Positions 1-4,830 of a stretch of 8,083 nucleotides of DNA are shown here, one piece after another. This DNA is from a bacterium (lineage in GTDB: Bacteria > Patescibacteriota > Saccharimonadia > Saccharimonadales > Saccharimonadaceae). The notes beneath the pieces are model-generated. The model worked only from the letters and a program-made list of their open reading frames with translations. It did no database searches and was not told the origin of the DNA. Made by a program: the position numbers and the translations under genes. Each line of letters begins with the position of its first letter. Position 1 is the stretch's first letter. Where the stretch lies: contig JAUIDL010000031.1 in assembly GCA_030428585.1 (NCBI GenBank), positions 1-8,083 of the forward strand, written 5' to 3'.

Positions 1-967
1 CGGTGTTGTAATGATTCACGGTCGTCGATAATGACTTACCCAATTTCTGCATATAGCCATCGAAGCTGGAGATATGACGACCAAGCTTTCCGACCTGAAT
101 TTGAATATCTTTGGCTTGCTCTTCAATTTGTAGACTGCGTAGTCCCTGTAATACCGTTTGTAAATACGCCATGAAGCTCGTCGGGCTCACAATCACGACC
201 TTCTTCTCTCTAAACGCGTATTCGATTAGGTCACGAGCACTCGTTCCCGTTCCGACATCACCAATCAACAAATCGTAATACAGTGACTCGCTAGGGATGA
301 ACATAAAGGCGAAATCCATCGTGTGTTCATTCGGGCGAATATATTTACTGGTCTCGTCGATACGGCCTTTCAAGTCATTACGCACCTTCTTTAGCAGCTC
401 TTCGCGCTCACTCTTACTCTTTGACGCTACCATGCGGTTGTAGTTTTCCAACGAGAATTTGCTGTCGACTGGTAAAATCTGGCCTTTATCCAGGAAGACC
501 ACCGCATCGGCAATCACGCCGTCGTTAAATCGATACTGCATCTGAAAATTTTTAGTCGGTAAAATGTTCGTCAAAACTGATTCGAGATAATACTCGCCAA
601 ACACCCCTCGCTGTTTCGGATTTTGCAGGACGTTTTGGAGTGTCTTCAGTTCGTCGGCGACATCAACCACCCGACGGTTCGTTTCATCGAGTTTCGTCAG
701 GCGCTGGGACACATCGTTCACCAGCTTCATACTTTCACCCAACTGTTTTTGGACAGAATTCTGAATATTGGTAGAGTTACGGTCGAACCGTTCGCCCAAG
801 TTGTTCTGCAGCGTTTGAATCGTCCGGTTCAGTTCCGTCACGTCTGATTTTAGTAACTCAACGCCGCCCTTACTCTGTAAATCACGCAGGCGCGTTCCGA
901 TAACAAATAGGGCGATGCCGAGTCCCACCACCAAGACGATCAACAAAATCAACAAGATTTGTTCCAT
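1..967 (-). CDS. rmuC: RmuC-family DNA recombination-limiting protein, N-terminal 322 residues (runs off window)
   Basis: An open frame runs from ATG at 967 to the window edge without a stop; the C-terminus lies outside. Residues 3-23 form one N-terminal membrane anchor (MEQILLILLIVLVVG...). Residues 35-115 are a predicted coiled coil rich in Q, N, L and E. The conserved RmuC core follows: KQRGVFGEYYLESVL (119-132), the nuclease-like acidic pair D154 and VDSK (167-170), FAFMFIPSESLYYDLL (219-234) and VIVSPTSFMAYLQTV (258-272). This anchor, coiled coil, PD-(D/E)xK-like core order is that of RmuC, a family known for limiting inversions at short inverted repeats; the exact biochemical role is poorly defined. 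There is no Shine-Dalgarno; a TATACT box ends only 6 bases before the ATG, so the mRNA may be leaderless. It is preceded by the terminator of the gene at 1048-1674, which supports independent transcription. Family assignment is firm. Confidence 0.93.
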   Translation of the reverse strand, partial: MEQILLILLIVLVVGLGIALFVIGTRLRDLQSKGGVELLKSDVTELNRTIQTLQNNLGERFDRNSTNIQNSVQKQLGESMKLVNDVSQRLTKLDETNRRVVDVADELKTLQNVLQNPKQRGVFGEYYLESVLTNILPTKNFQMQYRFNDGVIADAVVFLDKGQILPVDSKFSLENYNRMVASKSKSEREELLKKVRNDLKGRIDETSKYIRPNEHTMDFAFMFIPSESLYYDLLIGDVGTGTSARDLIEYAFREKKVVIVSPTSFMAYLQTVLQGLRSLQIEEQAKDIQIQVGKLGRHISSFDGYMQKLGKSLSTTVNHYNT

Positions 968-973
968 AGCTCT

Positions 974-979
974 AGTATA
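974..979 (-). promoter_or_regulatory. -10 element of rmuC, probable leaderless start
   Basis: On the minus strand TATACT matches TATAAT at five of six positions and is followed by six bases (AGAGCT) and the rmuC ATG. That spacing would place the transcription start at or next to the start codon. No convincing -35 hexamer is seen 16-18 bases upstream, where the terminator T-run of the preceding gene lies. Confidence 0.5.
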
Positions 980-992
980 GCGTATGAACATG

Positions 993-1040
993 AAAAGCGC
1001 CCGCCCCCGTGTCCCCATAACGGGAACTCGGGAGCGGGCG
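993..1040 (-). terminator. Rho-independent terminator of the 1048-1674 gene
   Basis: Bases 998-1040 form a long GC-rich hairpin: outer arm CGCCCGC pairs with GCGGGCG, and pairing continues inward (CCCG, GT, CCC) with three mismatches, giving about 19 paired or mismatched steps around a short loop. On the minus strand the stem is followed by CTTTT (993-997). It begins seven bases after the TGA stop of the upstream gene and separates it from rmuC. Confidence 0.75.
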
Positions 1041-1047
1041 GACAGAG

Positions 1048-1674
1048 TCAGTGATCGTCTTCGCTGAAGAACGCGCCCATCTTGGTGAGCGTCGGATGCC
1101 GAAGCTTCCAAAGCTCCCTCTTGAGGGTCGCGTACGCCTGAAGTCGATGGTAGAGCGACACGCCGGCCATCATGTGGATCAACTTATCCACGCCGACAGG
1201 ATACCAGACTCGACCGTTGTCGGAACGCCAGTTTTCAACCCGCAGTCGATTACCGTCAGCATCGGTCAACTTGGCGATTCCCAGCACAAATCCATTGCTG
1301 AAGTTGTCGATTGCAACGATGACATCCAGGTTCTTGTGGTGAAACACTCGCCAGATTGACCTGATTGTGTTCAGATACTCGATGTGCGAGGTCTCACCGG
1401 TTGCTACTGGTATGTAGTTGCTGACGATTCGCACTGCCATGTGGCGAGGGTTCTTGCGTATGATGTACTGCTGTGTCCGCTCGATATCACGAGGAAGTTG
1501 TCGCTGCAACTTCAGCTGATCCGACTCCAACCTCTCACGTTTCGCGGCCAACGTTCGACGTCGACGTCGACGCTGTTCCTCGCCTTTGACGAGTTTCTCT
1601 GCGTTCCGACGGCGCTCGTCTGCGACCGTACGATGGCGCATGAACTCGATGGGCGAAAAGCCTCTTGCGGGCAT
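1048..1674 (-). CDS. Orphan basic protein with N-terminal coiled coil, function unknown (208 aa)
   Basis: I do not recognise a family. The first third is extremely basic: residues 13-70 hold RHRTVADERRR, GEEQRRRRRRTLAAKRERLE and many K/R/Q/E residues, looking like a charged helix or coiled coil that could bind nucleic acid or the ribosome. The run of six arginines is encoded by a CGTCGA triplicate (1557-1574). Residues 75-208 look like a compact alpha/beta domain (MAVRIVSNYIPV, VIVAIDNFSNGFVLGIAKLTD, VENWRSDNGRVWYPVGVDKLIHMM) ending in the acidic tail SEDDH; there is no signal peptide or membrane segment. Two ATG codons are adjacent. The second (1672-1674) lies 5 bases after a perfect AGGAGG, the first only 2, so I chose the second. 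The gene is flanked by hairpin terminators on both sides and is thus probably a single-gene unit. Reality of the gene is well supported by the ribosome site and the terminator; function is open. Confidence 0.8.
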   Translation of the reverse strand: MPARGFSPIEFMRHRTVADERRRNAEKLVKGEEQRRRRRRTLAAKRERLESDQLKLQRQLPRDIERTQQYIIRKNPRHMAVRIVSNYIPVATGETSHIEYLNTIRSIWRVFHHKNLDVIVAIDNFSNGFVLGIAKLTDADGNRLRVENWRSDNGRVWYPVGVDKLIHMMAGVSLYHRLQAYATLKRELWKLRHPTLTKMGAFFSEDDH

Positions 1675-1679
1675 CATGA

Positions 1680-1685
1680 CCTCCT
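1680..1685 (-). promoter_or_regulatory. Ribosome binding site deciding the start of the 1674 gene
   Basis: AGGAGG on the minus strand lies 2 bases from the first ATG and 5 bases from the second. The usual 5-9 base spacing favours the second. GACC and GGTC flank the site as four-base arms, so weak occlusion by a hairpin is possible. Confidence 0.7.
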
Positions 1686-1753
1686 AGGGGTCTCTTGATC
1701 TGCTGTCCATGTACGAGATTTCTCTGTAAAGAATACAATACCATAATTTCGCT

Positions 1754-1830
1754 GAAATAGAAAGAGCCCGCCTCCCGTGAACCTCCGTTGTCTCTCGAAA
1801 GAGACGCAGAATTGTTCACAGGGGCGGGCT
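1754..1830 (-). terminator. Branched GC-rich terminator downstream of the frameshifted membrane gene
   Basis: Arms at 1765-1782 and 1814-1830 (AGCCCGCC...GTGAAC with GTTCAC...GGCGGGCT) pair over about 16 base pairs with a small internal loop. Inside is a second perfect hairpin at 1790-1805, GTCTCT-CGAA-AGAGAC, with a CGAA tetraloop. On the minus strand the structure is followed by CTTTCTATTTC. It starts 17 bases after the TAG at 1847 and so marks the true end of the upstream gene, in agreement with the shifted reading frame rather than with the stop at 1900. Confidence 0.7.
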
Positions 1831-1846
1831 ACAGGCGGATAGATGA

Positions 1847-1963
1847 CTAGGTGCGCATGTCGAGCAGTACATAGATGACGATTGAAACCGCCACAAATGC
1901 TAGAGGCGGCAGCGCCGGATACGTATAACGCCGCAACGACGGTTCATCACGCGCAACGCCCAT
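1847..1963 (-). pseudogene. Out-of-frame C-terminal part of the small membrane protein
   Basis: In the -1 frame relative to the upstream part, an open stretch encodes MGVARDEPSLRRYTYPALPP and then a helix LAFVAVSIVIYVLLDMRT before TAG. Joining it to residues 1-80 of the upstream frame restores an unbroken third helix and adds a fourth. The total length 1847-2217 is 371 bases, one short of a multiple of three, which fits loss of a single base between about 1965 and 1985. No ribosome site precedes the ATG at 1963, so this is unlikely to be a separate gene. Confidence 0.6.
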
Positions 1964-2217
1964 GATGAGAACGCTGCCGCTCCGACCATCAGCTCCGGCA
2001 CATCAGCGGCGACTGGCGCGGCGTAGATAGCGATTCCGATGGTCGCCAAGAGCGAAATGCCCGTTGAAGCGATTGCGATGCCGATCCAGCCATAGTATTG
2101 GGCGCTGGGTCGGTTCAGCATGAACCAAAGGGTCGCCGTGAGTGCGAAGATCGCAGTAATCGTCATGGCGATGGTGATGCTGAACAGCCAGTCCAAGATA
2201 CCTTCCGGCAATACCAT
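1900..2217 (-). CDS. Small multi-helix membrane protein, C-terminus altered by an apparent frameshift
   Basis: The frame reads 105 residues from ATG at 2217. GGGAGG lies 5 bases upstream and a TTGCTT/TATAAT promoter lies further up, so the start is well supported. Residues 10-34 (WLFSITIAMTITAIFAL...) and 43-67 (GWIGIAIASTGISLLATIGIAIYAA) are clear transmembrane helices. A third helix begins at PELMVGAA (74-81). After about residue 82 the frame turns into a non-hydrophobic, arginine-rich tail (NRRCGVIRIRRCRL) that looks like out-of-frame sequence. In the -1 frame the same DNA gives VLIMGVARDEPSLRRY followed by a fourth good helix and a stop at 1847, next to the terminator. The intact protein was probably 123 residues with four helices. 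I do not recognise a family. The break may be a real mutation, a sequencing or assembly error, or less likely recoding. Confidence 0.6.
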   Translation of the reverse strand: MVLPEGILDWLFSITIAMTITAIFALTATLWFMLNRPSAQYYGWIGIAIASTGISLLATIGIAIYAAPVAADVPELMVGAAAFSSWALRVMNRRCGVIRIRRCRL

Positions 2218-2222
2218 TTCTA

Positions 2223-2228
2223 CCTCCC
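2223..2228 (-). promoter_or_regulatory. Ribosome binding site of the 2217 gene
   Basis: GGGAGG on the minus strand lies 5 bases before the ATG and fixes this start. Confidence 0.75.
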
Positions 2229-2259
2229 AGTAGAATCGATGTCAAATAAAAAGCCTTCA

Positions 2260-2276
2260 AGAGTCAGAAAGACTCT
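2260..2276 (-). other. Hairpin at the 5' end of the leader of the 2217 gene
   Basis: AGAGTC-TTTCT-GACTCT forms a perfect six-base-pair stem with a five-base loop. The transcript predicted from the TATAAT box at 2286-2291 would begin within a few bases of this stem, so the RNA would carry a 5' terminal hairpin. This could protect it from 5' decay; that role is inferred. Confidence 0.45.
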
Positions 2277-2285
2277 ATGTATATA

Positions 2286-2314
2286 ATTATAGCATAAACA
2301 GCATAAAAAAGCAA
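2286..2314 (-). promoter_or_regulatory. Sigma-70 type promoter of the 2217 gene
   Basis: On the minus strand TTGCTT (2309-2314) and a perfect TATAAT (2286-2291) are separated by 17 bases. The -35 overlaps the T-run of the terminator of the preceding gene, a compact arrangement in which one unit ends where the next begins. The leader before the ATG would be about 60 bases. Confidence 0.65.
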
Positions 2315-2337
2315 TCCCCTACCCTGTACTACAGGGT
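2305..2337 (-). terminator. Hairpin terminator overlapping the stop of the 2329-2814 gene
   Basis: ACCCTGT-AGT-ACAGGGT (2321-2337) is a perfect seven-base-pair stem containing the TAG stop in its loop, followed on the minus strand by a TTTTTT run at 2305-2310. The gap of about ten bases between stem and T-run is longer than ideal, so termination may be partial. Confidence 0.5.
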
Positions 2338-2814
2338 TGTCAGCAACCGCAGCCCCACCACGACGATGACCGTCACGATCAAGGCCAGGACCAGGTTCGC
2401 CTCACGGGCAATCCAGCCGAACAGGGCGTACGCAATCGCGTACAGGACGACAGACCAGCCAAGAGTTTCGAGCCACCACAGTCCAGAGGTCCAGCTAGAC
2501 AAGCCCCACAGTAGCGCTGCAGCCGCAACCGCGACGATAATTGGTCGGGCGACATCAAAGCGGACCATCGCGACAATCGCCAAAGCGGCGACCACGACGG
2601 TGCTAATGTTGCCTGCGATGGCCGGCGCAGCGACACAGGCGGCGGCAGCAGCCTCACGACAGGCGATTGGTTCGATAACGAACCGGTTTAATAATATCGT
2701 TAGCACCCAGTACATCAAACCGGTGGCGGCTCCGATGCCTATGACGCGTCCCCAAGTACTCCAGGTCGGTGTTACCAGTACCTGTGGCTCTTCAGCGGCG
2801 ACTACCTTTGCCAT
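2329..2814 (-). CDS. Five-helix integral membrane protein of unknown function (161 aa)
   Basis: The chosen start is ATG at 2814, preceded by GAGGAGATC. A longer in-frame start at 2865 would lie upstream of the predicted promoter's -10 box and would add a non-homologous peptide, so it is rejected. The protein has a short polar N-terminus with WSTWGR, then predicted helices at about 22-43, 61-84, 89-108, 114-135 and 140-159. The loop between helices 1 and 2 holds C52 and C60 around an acidic/alanine stretch and could carry a disulfide on the outer face. W and A are frequent (LLWGLSSWTSGLWWLETLGW). No catalytic motif is visible. I do not recognise the family; small helical proteins like this are common in Saccharibacteria, which is context only. 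It appears to have its own promoter and terminator. Confidence 0.78.
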   Translation of the reverse strand: MAKVVAAEEPQVLVTPTWSTWGRVIGIGAATGLMYWVLTILLNRFVIEPIACREAAAAACVAAPAIAGNISTVVVAALAIVAMVRFDVARPIIVAVAAAALLWGLSSWTSGLWWLETLGWSVVLYAIAYALFGWIAREANLVLALIVTVIVVVGLRLLTTL

Positions 2815-2816
2815 GA

Positions 2817-2822
2817 TCTCCT
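2817..2822 (-). promoter_or_regulatory. Ribosome binding site of the 2814 gene
   Basis: AGGAGA on the minus strand lies within GAGGAGATC directly before ATG. The spacing is short but the match is strong, and it decides for the 2814 start over the upstream ATG at 2865. Confidence 0.65.
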
Positions 2823-2853
2823 CTTTTCCCCACCTCGCTAGGTTTCTGTATAT

Positions 2854-2883
2854 ACCATAGCGCACCTATAAGGGCGATGACAA
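2854..2883 (-). promoter_or_regulatory. Promoter of the 2814 membrane-protein gene, inside the PAP2 remnant
   Basis: TTGTCA (2878-2883) and TATGGT (2854-2859) are separated by 18 bases on the minus strand. Both hexamers lie in the decayed PAP2 codons. The corresponding position in the intact PAP2 gene reads TTGTGG in place of TATGGT, so the -10 match is better in the remnant. Confidence 0.5.
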
Positions 2884-2887
2884 TACC
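2862..2887. repeat. 26-base exact repeat, copy 1
   Basis: Identical in sequence and orientation to 4344-4369. It runs from GCACCTATAAGG to GACAATACC on the plus strand. This copy lies in non-coding DNA; the other is inside the PAP2 gene. It is the conserved part of the PAP2 remnant rather than a mobile repeat. Confidence 0.9.
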
Positions 2888-2889
2888 TT

Positions 2890-2904
2890 CCGCTGGCCCG
2901 CTGG
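2890..2904. repeat. Short direct repeat at the edge of the PAP2 remnant
   Basis: CCGCTGG occurs twice (2890-2896 and 2898-2904) separated by one C. It lies three bases beyond the point where PAP2 similarity ends and could be a trace of the rearrangement, though a 7-base repeat can arise by chance. Confidence 0.35.
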
Positions 2905-2933
2905 TAGATTAACAGCTCTAATGTTATTTGCGT

Positions 2934-4250
2934 CTAAGGAAGGGTGATTTTTCTAATACGATAATTATCAATATCAGCAATAACTAAATTCCCAGATTGA
3001 TCAAGTGTAATCCCTCTTGGCTGACGAAAAAGAGCTGAGGGCGCTGGACCATCCTGGAAGTCAAATGTAGAGCCAGCGAGTGTCGTCACAGAACCATCAG
3101 TAGAAATAACCCTAACTCGATTACCATAAAGGTCTGTGACGTACATGGTTCCCTGCTGAGTAATAGTGAGGCCTGCTGGGATACCAAACTCGGCCGTCGA
3201 TGTTGTCCCGTCAGAAGCCCCTAGATTACCAGTTCCCGCAAAAGTTGTCACCACACCTGTCTGCGTCACTTTTCTGATGCGATGATTGTTCCCATCTGCT
3301 ACGTATATATCTCCTGTCTGACTTATCGCGATACCATTTGCGCCAAAAAAACGAGCAGATGAGCCAGTTGCATTTTGGTAGCCACTCGTTGTTCCCGTTG
3401 ACCCTGCCAATAACGTTGCTGTACCGCTTTGATCAATCCTGATAATACGAACTCCAGAAGCCCCATACAGAATGTCCTGTGCATCAATCGCTAAACCTTC
3501 AATGCTTCCAACCATTGCAGAACTAGCGAACGTCGATACAACCTGACTCTGTGTAATCATACGAATACGGTCATTGTACGAGTCGGCAACGTACACGTTA
3601 TCGTCGCTGTCGACAACGACATCAGTTGGACAGCTGAAGCTTGCCGATGTACCTGTCGCATTCGTCGCACCAGCAACACCACTACCGGCAAAGGTCGACA
3701 CAACCCCGTCCGTCGATATCTTCCGAATACGATTATCGTAACAGTCAGCAACATACAGGTTACCAATACTATCATACGCAACGCCATACGGACCGCTGAA
3801 TTGCGCCGATGCGACCGGTCCGTTCAAAAATCCGTACGTCCCATCACCAGCGACTGTAGACACTGTTGGTATACAGTCGCCCTGACGAACCGATCCAGAG
3901 CGATTTGAGACATAATAAGACGAGACACCATTGATTGACGACACCCCAGATAAACAATACCCGTAATCGGTCTTGGTATAGGTAAGTGTATTATCAGGAC
4001 CACTCTGCAGCCCATTACCGCCATTCGCCGACGCGGCGTCATCAGGATACGAAGCATTCGTTGCATGGTCAATCCCAATCGCCGTCGCCGCCTGTCGTAG
4101 TTCGCTTTGCAAACCTGCTTCTCCAGCTTGTCGCGTAATACCATTAAACGCAACGATGGTAATTGCCGCGAGGATGGCAATCACGACTATCACTACCAAT
4201 AATTCAACAATCGTAAATCCAGTTCCGATTTTTTGTTTATGTTGGTACAT
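2934..4250 (-). CDS. Type IV pilin-like protein fused to a six-repeat NHL beta-propeller
   Basis: Residues 1-11 are a short basic prepilin leader ending in G; cleavage is expected at G11/F12, giving mature FTIVELLVV with the conserved Glu at position 5, followed by a hydrophobic helix to about residue 36. Residues 40-127 form a small pilin-like head with C99 and C126, suited to a disulfide. Residues 128-438 hold six NHL-type repeats beginning near 153, 207, 249, 303, 357 and 410, each of the form GVAYDSIGNLYVADCYDNRIRK; the third is degenerate (ILYGASGVRIIRI). Linkers carry VSTFAG-type strands, and VSTVAG at 130-135 can close the ring with the last repeat. The protein would be processed by a prepilin peptidase and displayed at the surface on a pilus or pseudopilus, the propeller serving for binding. 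The start ATG has no ribosome site. Neighbouring pilus genes are absent, so its assembly machinery must be elsewhere. Domain calls are firm; ligand unknown. Confidence 0.9.
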   Translation of the reverse strand: MYQHKQKIGTGFTIVELLVVIVVIAILAAITIVAFNGITRQAGEAGLQSELRQAATAIGIDHATNASYPDDAASANGGNGLQSGPDNTLTYTKTDYGYCLSGVSSINGVSSYYVSNRSGSVRQGDCIPTVSTVAGDGTYGFLNGPVASAQFSGPYGVAYDSIGNLYVADCYDNRIRKISTDGVVSTFAGSGVAGATNATGTSASFSCPTDVVVDSDDNVYVADSYNDRIRMITQSQVVSTFASSAMVGSIEGLAIDAQDILYGASGVRIIRIDQSGTATLLAGSTGTTSGYQNATGSSARFFGANGIAISQTGDIYVADGNNHRIRKVTQTGVVTTFAGTGNLGASDGTTSTAEFGIPAGLTITQQGTMYVTDLYGNRVRVISTDGSVTTLAGSTFDFQDGPAPSALFRQPRGITLDQSGNLVIADIDNYRIRKITLP

Positions 4251-4257
4251 ATTACTT

Positions 4258-4289
4258 ATGTTATCTCATTCACACTAGGTCTAAGTCAA
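4258..4289 (-). promoter_or_regulatory. Promoter of the pilin-propeller gene, probable leaderless start
   Basis: TAACAT (4258-4263) lies 7 bases before the ATG, within TAACATAAGTAATATG, closely matching the PAP2 start region. TTGACT (4284-4289) overlaps the PAP2 TGA stop. It stands 18 bases from the overlapping hexamer GATAAC (4260-4265) and 20 from TAACAT, so the exact -10 register is uncertain. Either would start RNA within a few bases of the ATG, and no Shine-Dalgarno is present. Confidence 0.5.
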
Positions 4290-4780
4290 CCACGTGGCTT
4301 ATTACCACTGGTCTTCTTTTCTGGTCGCTGCAAATACCACAAGGCACCTATAAGGGCGATGACAATACCACCAATGACATCCAGTGGCGTATGGACCAGC
4401 GCCAAGACGCGCCCCACCCCCACCGCCAGCACCAAGACCAGCATAATCAGGCTCAGTAATTTTTGGCGGGTTTCGAACCAGACGGCCAATAAAATCGCCG
4501 TCACAAACAAAGCGTGATCGGACGGAAAGCCCGGATTGTCTAGATACGCCGCCCCGGCTTGGACACCCAACAGTTCAAACGGACGCATGGTTTCGGGCTG
4601 GTAGATAGTGCCGACAAACTTGGCCAGCAGATAGGCGGTCAAGCCCGCCATCAAGACACGGCAATAGGCTTGGTAGCGCTGGCCTTTTGGCACCTTGAAC
4701 AACAAGGCGTACGCCCCCATCAAAACGACGGCAAAGACGGTGGCGTCAGCAAGGAGGCGGATGAGGAGGTCTGGGGTCAT
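4286..4780 (-). CDS. PAP2-family membrane phosphatase (164 aa)
   Basis: The PAP2 signature is visible: K54 and RP (66-67) for motif C1, PSDH (86-89) for C2 with H89 as the expected proton donor, and R124-x5-H130-x3-D134 for C3 with H130 as the nucleophile. Hydrophobic helices lie at about 10-29, 40-59, 88-104, 108-128 and 135-150, so the protein is integral to the membrane. Members hydrolyse lipid phosphates such as undecaprenyl pyrophosphate or phosphatidic acid; the substrate cannot be told here, but a role in recycling the undecaprenyl carrier is a reasonable inference. C1 is unusual: the family pattern is K-x6-RP, here 11 residues separate K and RP. The tail is basic and polar. The pilin gene follows after 35 bases. 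The start lacks a Shine-Dalgarno and carries a -10-like box 7 bases upstream. A fragment of a second PAP2 gene survives at 2840-2887. Confidence 0.88.
   Translation of the reverse strand: MTPDLLIRLLADATVFAVVLMGAYALLFKVPKGQRYQAYCRVLMAGLTAYLLAKFVGTIYQPETMRPFELLGVQAGAAYLDNPGFPSDHALFVTAILLAVWFETRQKLLSLIMLVLVLAVGVGRVLALVHTPLDVIGGIVIALIGALWYLQRPEKKTSGNKPRG
4344..4369. repeat. 26-base exact repeat, copy 2 (inside PAP2 gene)
   Basis: Identical to 2862-2887 in the same orientation. On the minus strand it encodes residues 138-146 of the PAP2 protein (GIVIALIGA, last codon partial). Confidence 0.9.
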
Positions 4781-4787
4781 AGTACTT

Positions 4788-4817
4788 ATGATAGCGCTAA
4801 CTTGGGAAATTTAATAA
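4788..4817 (-). promoter_or_regulatory. Promoter of the PAP2 gene, probable leaderless start
   Basis: TATCAT (4788-4793) precedes the ATG by 7 bases (AAGTACT). A weak -35, TTATTA at 4812-4817, lies 18 bases upstream and coincides with the first TTTAATAAG repeat. A protein binding the repeats would therefore occlude this promoter. Confidence 0.4.
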
Positions 4818-4830
4818 GAATTTTAATAAG
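4810..4830 (+). promoter_or_regulatory. Tandem TTTAATAAG direct repeats, candidate operator of the two-component system
   Basis: TTTAATAAG occurs at 4810-4818 and again at 4822-4830, a 12-base period, 36 bases before the regulator start and in the divergent region shared with PAP2. OmpR/PhoB-type regulators bind direct repeats of roughly one helical turn, so autoregulation is plausible. The region is AT-rich, which raises the chance of accidental repeats. Confidence 0.4.

Larger units (their letters stand above)
2840..2887 (-). pseudogene. Remnant of the C-terminal end of a PAP2 phosphatase gene
   Basis: Sixteen codons on the minus strand read GIVIALIGALWYIQKP. The intact PAP2 gene at 4286-4780 has GIVIALIGALWYLQRP at its residues 138-153. 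The DNA is identical over the first 26 bases and differs at 8 of the remaining 22, mostly at synonymous positions (GCC/GCG, TTG/CTA, CCA/CCT) or with conservative exchanges (L/I, R/K). That pattern indicates a once-translated divergent homologue. The active-site part is missing: upstream of GIV the similarity stops, an in-frame TAA occurs nine codons earlier, and there is no start codon. The fragment now lies in the upstream region of the 2814 gene. Confidence 0.65.

Noticed and set aside
623..847. Plus-strand open frame opposite rmuC (74 aa)
   Set aside because: It is the complement of the coiled-coil part of rmuC, has no ribosome site, and rmuC reads through with strong family motifs.
1557..1574. 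CGTCGA tandem triplicate as a possible iteron or methylation cluster
   Set aside because: It simply encodes the arginine run of the basic protein; three copies in a coding frame need no other explanation.
1051..1698. Two plus-strand open frames of about 100 aa opposite the 1048-1674 gene
   Set aside because: They lack ribosome sites and lie antisense to a gene that has AGGAGG and a terminator on the minus strand.
1955..1990. Programmed -1 ribosomal frameshift site
   Set aside because: No X-XXY-YYZ slippery heptamer is visible in the zone where the frames must join; a one-base deletion is simpler.
2366..2860. Plus-strand open frame of 164 aa opposite the five-helix membrane protein
   Set aside because: Low-complexity A/T/S-rich translation typical of the complement of a hydrophobic gene; the minus strand has promoter, ribosome site, helices and terminator.
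2862..4369. The 26-base repeat as attachment sites or target duplications of a mobile element spanning the pilin gene
   Set aside because: The similarity continues beyond 26 bases at the protein level with synonymous changes, which identifies it as a gene remnant; no integrase or transposase lies between the copies.
4792..4799. TAGCGCTA palindrome between PAP2 and the regulator as an operator
   Set aside because: Only eight bases, with no extension of symmetry beyond them; easily due to chance.
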